DNA from: Pseudomonadota bacterium
GTDB lineage: Bacteria; Pseudomonadota; Alphaproteobacteria; Sphingomonadales; Sphingomonadaceae
Direction of reading: 5' to 3'
NCBI GenBank assembly: GCA_030271565.1
Contig: JARXKR010000063.1
Coordinates: 1 to 11,896 of the forward strand
DNA length: 11,896 nt
Positions 6,712 to 11,896 of this stretch are shown one piece after another. A program made the translations under genes and the position numbers. The notes beneath the pieces were generated by a model. That model saw nothing but the letters and a program-made list of their open reading frames with translations, was not told the origin of the DNA and ran no database searches. The first letter of the stretch is position 1. Each line of letters begins with the position of its first letter.

Positions 6712-7677
6712 CTATCGCGGTTGCGGCTGAACGGGGGGTGAAGATTGTTTCGGCTGACATTGCGCAGCGAGGAACGCCAGCACCGGGCCCAGTACCCGGC
6801 GATCGCGGCTAAACGGCGCGGCGAGCATCATCACCGTGCCGCCGTGATCGACGCCGCTGAGCACGACAGGACGGGTCGGCAGGCCGACTTCACTCAACGC
6901 CTTGGCCAACGCGAGGCTGTTGCGCGGTTTTACCGTGGTATCGGAGTCGCCGGTGATCAGCAGCACATGCGGGGCGTCGCCGCGGACGAAATGGATTGGC
7001 TGGGTCAGCACCGGATCGGGTGCCTGGCCGAAAGCGTGGCGGGTTGAATCGGAGGTATAAGGGTAGAAATCGTACGGCCCCGACAGCCCGATCACGCCCT
7101 TGATGAACCCGTCGGGCACCCCGGCGCGGCCGAGCCATTGTCGCTCGAGCGCGAGCATCATCACGTTGTAGGCCCCGGCCGAATGGCCCATCAACACGAC
7201 CTGACCGGTGTCCCCGCCGTACTCGGCGATGTGGTCGCGGGTCCAGGCGACTGCCGCCGCAGCGTCTTCGATCATATGCGGAAACCTGCCCTTGTCGCCC
7301 AGCCGGTAGCCGGGCAGCACCACGACATAGCCTTCGCGCGCCAGAGTGCGGCCGATGAAGCGGTAATCGCGCGGATCGCCGCTGTTCCAGCTGCCGCCGT
7401 GGATGAACACCACCACCGGGCGCGGATGCGGCGAGGGCTGGTCGGGGACGATCACTTCGATCCGCTGGTGCTCGTCAGGGCCGTAATGCCCTTCGGCAAG
7501 TGCAATCTTGTACCCAGCGTTGCCGCCAAACTGGCGGTCGCCCCAATCGAGCAGAGCGACGGCGTTGTTGGCCAAGGCCCAGCGATAGAGGCCTAGCAAC
7601 GCCAGTGCGATCAGCACCAGCGCGATCAGTGTCCATCCCGTCTTGCCGATTGTCTTTCGCCCCGCCGCTTTCGCCAT
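6712..7677 (-). CDS. Alpha/beta hydrolase, esterase-like, membrane-anchored
   Basis: A 321-aa serine hydrolase with an N-terminal hydrophobic segment (about 15-36) that should anchor it facing the periplasm. The oxyanion-hole motif HGGSW (93-97) is typical of the hormone-sensitive lipase/carboxylesterase groups. The nucleophile is S166 in GHSAG, the acid is probably D246 (GDSDTTV), and the base is H278 (VDHGG). The triad is therefore complete, and the protein is likely an esterase on small or lipid-derived esters; the true substrate cannot be inferred. The C-terminus is a Pro/Gln-rich tail (from about 309). It is the first gene of the seven-gene minus-strand run. The stop TAG overlaps the AGGA ribosome-binding site of the M48 gene, which suggests coupling. 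Confidence 0.88.
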   Translation of the reverse strand: MAKAAGRKTIGKTGWTLIALVLIALALLGLYRWALANNAVALLDWGDRQFGGNAGYKIALAEGHYGPDEHQRIEVIVPDQPSPHPRPVVVFIHGGSWNSGDPRDYRFIGRTLAREGYVVVLPGYRLGDKGRFPHMIEDAAAAVAWTRDHIAEYGGDTGQVVLMGHSAGAYNVMMLALERQWLGRAGVPDGFIKGVIGLSGPYDFYPYTSDSTRHAFGQAPDPVLTQPIHFVRGDAPHVLLITGDSDTTVKPRNSLALAKALSEVGLPTRPVVLSGVDHGGTVMMLAAPFSRDRRVLGPVLAFLAAQCQPKQSSPPVQPQPR

Positions 7678-7701
7678 CGCGCCAGCCTATCCGCGAACGC
7701 C

Positions 7702-7719
7702 AAAAGGCGCCACGCCTTT
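7702..7719 (-). terminator. Weak intrinsic terminator after the PAS-protein gene
   Basis: AAAGGCG (7703-7709) and CGCCTTT (7713-7719) form a perfect 7-bp stem with a 3-base loop. On the minus strand the stem ends in TTTT, a short U-run, and lies 35 bases past the stop of the PAS-like gene. It sits just upstream of the hydrolase ATG at 7677, so it would separate that gene and its operon from the PAS gene. The short U-run makes efficiency doubtful. Confidence 0.45.
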
Positions 7720-7754
7720 CAGCGCAGCGCTTTTCGAGGAGATAATGGTAAAAG

Positions 7755-9242
7755 TTACAGCAGCTTGCGCGCGGCGCGTTCGAGCAGCGGCACGTCGTCA
7801 GCGACTTCGCCAAGTAGCACAACCTCGCCGCTAGGCAGGCGGCGCGCGACCAGCAAGGTGAATTCGCTGCCTTCAGTTGCAACCGCATCGAGCGGAAAAT
7901 GATCGAGCTTGCGCAGCTTCTTGGCCAAAGCTTCACGCGGTGCATCGCGCACCGGTACGGCGGCCTGGCCGCTGTCTTCGCGCTTGAGGCGGCGTTCTTC
8001 GGTGACCACGCCCTTGAGCCCGCCCGGGGCCGAGCGCAGGTATTCGCCGAGCGCGCCCTGCGGCAGGCCGAGGCGCTGCGCATGGCTTAGTGCGGTAGCA
8101 AATTCGGTCAGCCGGGTTTTGTCGTAATCGGCGCCGAACACCAGTTTGACCACCGGGGTCATCGGCGCGCGGTCCTGCACGGTCAGCCCCGAATCGGTGA
8201 CCAGTTCGGCAAAGTCTTCGGGCGCATCGTGCGCCGCAAGCGAGAAGTCGTAAGCCTTGCCGATTGCGGCATAGAGCGCGTGGCGGGTGCGGTCTTCGCT
8301 GCCGCGCGCGGCTTCTGCCAGTTCGCGCGCCGAGGCGAGCCAGTCGGCCAGTTCCATGTCGGTCTCGGCGATGCTCGACAGTTCGAGCACGTCGTCATCG
8401 GCAAGAGTGTCGAGTTCGAGCGGGGCAAAGGCGGGCGCGGGAACTTCGAGTGCGTCGTGTTCGGCTTCGGACAGTCCGGTCAGGTCGAGCACGCCGTCGT
8501 CTTCGTTGGCCACGGTCTCAGTCAGTTCGAGCGGGACCCAGTCATCATCGCCGAAAACGGGCGGTACGGGATCGATCAGCTCAGCTGGATCTTCGCTCCA
8601 GGCGGTCACCGGCAGATCGCGCTGCAATCCGGCCGCGGGCGCAACTTCGAGCGCCTGGTCGATCTCGTGGAGCAGCTCGTCGGTGGTCTGCTGGTCGGCC
8701 AGTTCCTTCCAGTTGATCACCCCGTAGATGAAGTCGATGGTGTCGTCGTCGCTCGAGAACGGCAGCAGAATCCCGCGATAGAGGATCGTCTGCTCGCGCT
8801 GGTTGACGAATTCGGCCTCGAACCCGATCGGCGCCTGGTTGGCGAGGATCTGCATGTAGTGGTCGGTGATGCGTGACAGCAGCGAACGCGCGGGAACATC
8901 GGCGAGCGAGTGAATCTCGCCGTCGGTGCCGCATTCGCATCCGAGCTTCTCGCCGAGGAACTGGATCGCGGGGTTTTCGATTCCGCCGGTAAAGTCGAGC
9001 AGCACACTGTATGGCCCGAAATCGGGCAGGGCTTCGGGATCGAGGTCTTCGATCGAGGGGAAATTGCGGTTGTCGAGCAGGCTCGCCCAGTGGTTATAGG
9101 CGCGCACCTGCATGCGGCGCTCGTCCTGTCCGACCGGGCTCGGCGGCGGCTCGCGCGAGGCTTCGTCCTCACCGAACTCGATCTCGGGCCAGTCTTCGCC
9201 AGACTCGCTATTGTCAGAAAAAAGGCCGCGATAGGTGTCCAT
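7755..9242 (-). CDS. PAS-domain-like protein of unknown function
   Basis: A 495-aa acidic cytosolic protein without signal peptide or membrane span. Residues about 47-180 read as a PAS-type fold of the kind annotated PAS_5: NHWASLLDNRNFPSIEDLDP, a core ending in LLDFTGG, GFEAEFVNQR, and final strands YRGILLPFSSDD / IDFIYGVINW. The order matches, but this is pattern recognition rather than a profile hit. Residues about 181-300 are an acidic, probably disordered linker with four [PV]-L-[ED]-L motifs (237, 251, 274, 285). Residues about 300-425 form a helical region containing VVKLVFGADYDKTRLTEF, and the C-terminus (about 435-495) is a small alpha/beta piece. There is no kinase, cyclase or DNA-binding domain, so it may be a sensor or scaffold. 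GGGGA lies about 5 bases before the ATG. The upstream region carries unusual inverted repeats. Confidence 0.8.
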   Translation of the reverse strand: MDTYRGLFSDNSESGEDWPEIEFGEDEASREPPPSPVGQDERRMQVRAYNHWASLLDNRNFPSIEDLDPEALPDFGPYSVLLDFTGGIENPAIQFLGEKLGCECGTDGEIHSLADVPARSLLSRITDHYMQILANQAPIGFEAEFVNQREQTILYRGILLPFSSDDDTIDFIYGVINWKELADQQTTDELLHEIDQALEVAPAAGLQRDLPVTAWSEDPAELIDPVPPVFGDDDWVPLELTETVANEDDGVLDLTGLSEAEHDALEVPAPAFAPLELDTLADDDVLELSSIAETDMELADWLASARELAEAARGSEDRTRHALYAAIGKAYDFSLAAHDAPEDFAELVTDSGLTVQDRAPMTPVVKLVFGADYDKTRLTEFATALSHAQRLGLPQGALGEYLRSAPGGLKGVVTEERRLKREDSGQAAVPVRDAPREALAKKLRKLDHFPLDAVATEGSEFTLLVARRLPSGEVVLLGEVADDVPLLERAARKLL

Positions 9243-9276
9243 GCAAAGTCCCCGGTTTCCCTTCAGGTCCCGGTTT

Positions 9277-9329
9277 GGCGCAACATGGTAAATTAACCGT
9301 TAAGTTGCGCCGACATGAAACGGCGCAAC
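9277..9329 (-). repeat. Three copies of an 8-mer in alternating orientation upstream of the PAS gene
   Basis: GGCGCAAC occurs at 9277-9284 and 9322-9329, and its reverse complement GTTGCGCC at 9304-9311. The middle copy can pair with either neighbour: with the left one across a 19-base A/T-rich loop containing TTAACCGTTAA, or with the right one as a perfect 9-bp stem (9304-9312 with 9321-9329) and an 8-base loop. The region is 35-90 bases upstream of the PAS gene ATG, so it lies in its promoter or leader. It could be a set of operators or an RNA switch. Confidence 0.6.
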
Positions 9330-9408
9330 ACCGGCCCGCTCCCCCGGCCCGACCACCCACAGGGTACCTTTAACGGGTGGTCGGGCCGGGGGAACGGGCC
9401 GGTCTTGC
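9325..9408 (-). repeat. Long GC-rich hairpin after the MFS gene
   Basis: Arms 9325-9358 and 9375-9408 (34 bases each) are inverted repeats with two imperfect positions, around a 16-base loop that includes GGGTACC. At one of these (9339/9394) a minus-strand RNA would form G-U, so the fold is stronger in that direction; the other (9329/9404) is G-G. It begins 17 bases after the MFS stop. No U-run follows, so it is not a standard intrinsic terminator. It may block 3' exonucleases or be a palindromic repeat element. Its base shares 9325-9329 with the adjacent 9-bp hairpin, so the two cannot form fully together. Confidence 0.75.
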
Positions 9409-9425
9409 TTCCGCTCAAGCGGACA

Positions 9426-10697
9426 TCACGCGCGGACCCGCCCTTCGTCTTTGGACGGCATCGGCGCGAGCCAGCGCAGCAGCGGCGCGAGCACCAGCAG
9501 CAGCGCGGCGGCACAGCGGATCGCGCCGGGCACGCTGAGCACATCGGCAAGCAGGCCGAGCGCATAGGCTCCCAGCGCCATCCCACCGAAGGTCACCGAC
9601 TGGTAGATCGCCATGCACCGCCCGAGGATCGCCTCGGGCGAGCGCAATTGCATCGCGACGTTGAGGCTGGTCAGCGCCGCGACCCAGCTGCCGCCCGCGA
9701 GCAGCCCCGCTGCCAGCGCCGGAGCAAGGCTCTGCGCCGAGGCGAGCGGGAACAGCGCGGCGGCGAACAGCACCGAGGCGGCGGCGACCACCGTTTCGCT
9801 GCCGAAGCGCCGCCGCAGCGGGGCGACCCACAGCGCGGTCATGATCGAGCCCAGCCCGAACGCGCCGAGCAGCAGTCCGTAATCGAGCTCGCTACCGTGG
9901 ATCCGGCTGCGCACCACCACCGGCAGCAGAGCGAGGAACCCGACCCCGCCGAACCCGAACGCAAACCCGCGCGCCAGCACCCGGCGGACTGGGCTTGACG
10001 AGGCACAGAACCTGATCCCGGTGGCAATCGAAACGAGCATCGGTTGGCGGGTCCGGCTTGGCTGCTCGGGATGCCAGCGCATCAGCACGAAAATCAGCGC
10101 GACGAAACTCAGCGCATTGAGCGCAAAAGCGAGCGCCGGGCTGGTCAGCGCGATCAGCAATCCGCCCAGCGCCGGGCCGACACTGCGCGCAAGATTGAAG
10201 GCAATGGTGTTGAGCGAGATCGCCTGGCTGAGATCGCCCGGCCCGACCTGCATCCGCACCGAGGCCTGCCACGCCGGGCCGTTGAGCGCGGTACCGCAAC
10301 CCACCAGCAGCGTAAAAGCGAGCAGCGACCACGGCCCGATCGCGCCACTCCAGGCGAGCGCTGCGAGCAATCCCGAAGCCACCAGCATCAACCATTGCGC
10401 CGCGAGCATGACCAGCCGCCGGTCGTAATTGTCGGCAATCGCGCCTGCAAACATGCCGAGCAGCATCACCGGGGTGGTGGTCGAGGCCTGCACCAGCGAA
10501 ATCATCTGGTGCGAACTGGTCAGGTCGGTCATCAGCCACGAAGCCCCAACCGACTGGATCATCGAGCCGATGTTCGAGGCGAAATTGGCGATCCAGATCG
10601 CGCGAAAAGCAGGGAAGCGGAACGGGGCGAGCGGGCGTCCGGGGGCGGTCAGCCCCGAAACAGGCGCAAGAGAAGCAGAAGAACCGCCGTCGATCAC
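9426..10697 (-). CDS. MFS transporter, EntS/MFS_3-like exporter
   Basis: A 423-aa integral membrane protein of the major facilitator superfamily with about 12 hydrophobic segments. The cytoplasmic loop motif GAIADNYDRR (85-94) is the MFS motif A variant after TM2. The FPAFRAIWIANFASNIG start and the ALNGPAWQA and ARSVGPALGG segments resemble the MFS_3 (transmembrane secretion effector/enterobactin exporter) group. It probably exports a small molecule by proton antiport; the substrate is unknown. The start is GTG at 10695-10697 with no strong Shine-Dalgarno sequence; no ATG lies near enough to replace it without losing TM1, so the N-terminus is somewhat uncertain. It follows mmcB after 33 bases on the same strand and may share its SOS-type promoter. 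Confidence 0.88.
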   Translation of the reverse strand: MIDGGSSASLAPVSGLTAPGRPLAPFRFPAFRAIWIANFASNIGSMIQSVGASWLMTDLTSSHQMISLVQASTTTPVMLLGMFAGAIADNYDRRLVMLAAQWLMLVASGLLAALAWSGAIGPWSLLAFTLLVGCGTALNGPAWQASVRMQVGPGDLSQAISLNTIAFNLARSVGPALGGLLIALTSPALAFALNALSFVALIFVLMRWHPEQPSRTRQPMLVSIATGIRFCASSSPVRRVLARGFAFGFGGVGFLALLPVVVRSRIHGSELDYGLLLGAFGLGSIMTALWVAPLRRRFGSETVVAAASVLFAAALFPLASAQSLAPALAAGLLAGGSWVAALTSLNVAMQLRSPEAILGRCMAIYQSVTFGGMALGAYALGLLADVLSVPGAIRCAAALLLVLAPLLRWLAPMPSKDEGRVRA

Positions 10698-10730
10698 AAA
10701 CCAGCCGTTAGGCCCAAGGTCGCCGCCCGG

Positions 10731-11234
10731 TCAACCGTCCCAGCGCGGGGCGAACTGCGGATCGACCAGCCCGAGTTGCCGGCGCAGCGCGGCGCGCGCA
10801 AGCCGCTCGGTCATGGCCTTGCGCCGCGCTGCCGCCAGCGGCACGGTAGCCGCCGGGCGGAGGATTTCTGCGTCATAGCCATCGGCCACGATCACCCCGC
10901 AGCGCTCGGGCCGGAAGCCGGGCTCCTCGATGCATTCGCGGTCGAGGTGCGGGGCCAGGCCCCAATAGAACCGGTCGCAATAATCGAGATATTCATGCCA
11001 CTTGGCATCGCCGAGCAGATCGCCGCGCGCGACCTTGATCTCGACGATGATCAAATGCCCCTTGGCATCGATCCCCATCAGATCGGCGCGCCGCCCATTG
11101 CGCAGCGGCATTTCGGGCAGGCACCAGATATCGTTGCGCGCAAACAGCCGGCAAATCCCCCGTGCGACAGCGGCAGCAGCAGGTGACGCGAGTTCGCTTG
11201 GGAGAGAATCGGGCAAAGGCTGGGCGGCAGACAT
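10731..11234 (-). CDS. mmcB: MmcB family DNA repair protein
   Basis: A 167-aa protein of the MmcB family (formerly DUF1052), described in Caulobacter crescentus as an SOS-regulated factor for mitomycin C resistance. The core resembles a PD-(D/E)xK nuclease fold: E41 in CLPEMPLRNG, D51 in RRADLMGID, and E65-x-K67 in IIVEIKVARGD, a complete ExK-type metal site. Further family-like segments are KWHEYLDYCDRFYWGLAPH and CGVIVADG. The C-terminus is a basic helical tail rich in Arg/Ala. The start ATG at 11232-11234 has no Shine-Dalgarno sequence and lies 6 bases after a predicted -10 element, which suggests leaderless translation. A LexA box sits directly upstream, matching the known regulation of the family. 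Confidence 0.93.
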   Translation of the reverse strand: MSAAQPLPDSLPSELASPAAAAVARGICRLFARNDIWCLPEMPLRNGRRADLMGIDAKGHLIIVEIKVARGDLLGDAKWHEYLDYCDRFYWGLAPHLDRECIEEPGFRPERCGVIVADGYDAEILRPAATVPLAAARRKAMTERLARAALRRQLGLVDPQFAPRWDG

Positions 11235-11240
11235 GCCCGC

Positions 11241-11269
11241 ACACTAGGAACAGACCGCGAACCTTGCAA
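11241..11269 (-). promoter_or_regulatory. LexA-controlled promoter of mmcB
   Basis: On the minus strand GTTC-GCGGTCT-GTTC (11248-11262) is a perfect copy of the alphaproteobacterial LexA operator GTTC-N7-GTTC. It lies inside a predicted promoter: TTGCAA (-35, 11264-11269), a 17-base spacer that holds the whole box, and TAGTGT (-10, 11241-11246, weak). LexA bound there would exclude RNA polymerase. Initiation about 7 bases past the -10 falls on the A of the mmcB ATG, implying a leaderless message. Reading the rest of the window I found no other such box. Confidence 0.85.
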
Positions 11270-11287
11270 TGGGCGGAATCGAGGTGC

Positions 11288-11722
11288 TTAGCTCATCCGC
11301 CGCGCGGTGTTTGTGCTGGGGGGCGGAACGAGTGCCAGCAGGCCGGCGCGCGCGGCGTGGAATTCCTGCCACAGCGCCAGCGCCGGGACCGCCGGATTGG
11401 CACCGCGGGCGTGGACTGCGAGCAGCGCGGCGAGGCCCGGCTCCATTACCGCCGATAGATCGTCGATCCCCTGTTCGACGAGCTCGCGTCGCCAGCCACC
11501 GGCATCGCGCATCACCGCAGGAAAGTTGCGAATTTCCGGCCGGGTCGGCTCGGCGGCGAGTCCCGCGAGCATCCCGACCACCGTCACCGCGTCGTGCAGC
11601 GCCGACCATTTCATGCTCATCGCGCTGGCCGAAGCCTGCCCGAATTCGGGTCGTCCCGAGGTCGGCAGCGCGCCGGTACCCGGCTGGGTGAAGCTGGAGT
11701 GCATGTTCATGCCGCTAGCCAT
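11288..11722 (-). CDS. Hypothetical protein
   Basis: A 144-aa protein that I do not recognise. It has no signal peptide, membrane span or catalytic motif. The first 30 residues are Ser/Gly/Pro-rich and probably disordered; residues about 36-135 look mostly helical and Ala/Leu-rich, with MKWSALHDAVTVVGMLAGLA and AVMEPGLAALLAVHARG as the most protein-like parts. Start candidates are ATG at 11722, 11710 and 11704; the first is used by default, none has a convincing Shine-Dalgarno sequence, and a later start at the MSMKW segment is possible. Codon use is like the neighbours. It stops 53 bases before mmcB, which has its own promoter in that gap, so the two are probably separately controlled. It may be a lineage-specific conserved protein. 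Confidence 0.65.
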   Translation of the reverse strand: MASGMNMHSSFTQPGTGALPTSGRPEFGQASASAMSMKWSALHDAVTVVGMLAGLAAEPTRPEIRNFPAVMRDAGGWRRELVEQGIDDLSAVMEPGLAALLAVHARGANPAVPALALWQEFHAARAGLLALVPPPSTNTARRMS

Positions 11723-11818
11723 AACCCCGCTTCGCTTGCCAAATTGCTAACCTGAAGCGCCGTGCCCAAACAAACCCACTGGCGTTGCCGCACGCTCGCT
11801 GCTAACCGGCGCTCCAAC

Positions 11819-11895
11819 GCATCCGTAGCTCAGCTGGATAGAGTACTGCCCTCCGAAGGCAGGGGTCACAGGTTCGAATCCTGTCGGGTGCACCA
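11819..11895 (+). tRNA. tRNA-Arg (anticodon CCG)
   Basis: A complete 77-base cloverleaf with CCA encoded. Acceptor stem GCATCCG pairs with CGGGTGC (one T-G wobble), followed by discriminator A and CCA (11893-11895). The D stem is GCTC/GAGT, the anticodon stem CTGCC/GGCAG, and the T stem ACAGG/CCTGT around TTCGAAT. The seven-base anticodon loop CTCCGAA gives anticodon CCG (11853-11855), which reads Arg codon CGG. It is the only RNA gene seen; the window ends one base after it. Confidence 0.97.
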
Positions 11896-11896
11896 T

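Noticed and set aside
5330..6730. 466-aa plus-strand open frame opposite the M48 protease
   Set aside because: It mirrors the coding frame of a clear M48 gene; high GC content removes stops on the opposite strand, and the translation shows no recognisable domain.
9293..9303. CtrA-like site TTAA-CCG-TTAA
   Set aside because: The CtrA consensus needs about 7 bases between half-sites; here there are 3.
9325..9408. Reading the long hairpin as a standard rho-independent terminator
   Set aside because: No run of T follows the stem on either strand.
9293..9586. 97-aa minus-strand frame running from the MFS 3' end through the long hairpin
   Set aside because: Its N-terminal half is another frame of the MFS gene and the rest is just the translated inverted repeat; there is no independent sign of coding.
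10044..11186. 380-aa plus-strand open frame across the MFS and mmcB genes
   Set aside because: It spans two well-identified genes in antisense and has Arg/Gln/His-rich composition typical of a shadow frame.
11819..11895. tRNA-Arg as an integration (att) site for a mobile element
   Set aside because: The window ends one base after the tRNA, and no integrase or repeated tRNA 3' end is visible within it.
1..11896. CRISPR array, insertion sequence, prophage or defence island
   Set aside because: No regularly spaced repeats, transposase, integrase, phage structural or defence-type genes were found on reading.

Overview
The window is GC-rich and densely coded. It looks like chromosomal DNA of an alphaproteobacterium in the order Sphingomonadales, most likely the Erythrobacteraceae/Sphingomonadaceae. 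The reasons are the protein types (MmcB-family DNA repair protein, a PAS-containing hypothetical of sphingomonad type, LytS/LytTR pair, RNase T2), the strong codon bias toward G/C, and a GTTC-N7-GTTC LexA operator, which is the alphaproteobacterial form. This taxonomic call comes from reading, not from a database search.

Layout: rpmB (L28) on the minus strand and tadA (tRNA adenosine deaminase) on the plus strand diverge from a shared 101-base region. All further protein genes are on the minus strand. In transcription order (right to left) they are: a 144-aa unknown; mmcB behind a LexA-box promoter, followed after 33 bases by an MFS exporter; a 183-base gap packed with inverted repeats; a 495-aa PAS-like protein; a weak terminator; then a run of seven genes with small gaps: alpha/beta hydrolase, M48 TPR metalloprotease (BepA-like), DsbA-like thiol oxidoreductase, LytS-type histidine kinase, LytTR response regulator, nadC and RNase T2. 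The window ends with a plus-strand tRNA-Arg(CCG) with encoded CCA.

How the genes may work together: the M48 protease and DsbA-like protein sit side by side as envelope quality-control functions. The histidine kinase and LytTR regulator form a two-component pair that is tightly linked to nadC (NAD biosynthesis), and nadC is translationally coupled (ATGA overlap) to a secreted RNase T2. mmcB is predicted to be SOS-induced, and the MFS exporter downstream may share that control.

I see no CRISPR array, insertion sequence, prophage or recognised defence system. The parts worth a second look are regulatory: a LexA box that exactly fills the spacer of a promoter which would give a leaderless mmcB mRNA, and a structured region (9277-9408) with a 34-base-arm hairpin and a thrice-used 8-mer that allows alternative pairings upstream of the PAS gene. 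Otherwise this is ordinary core genome.
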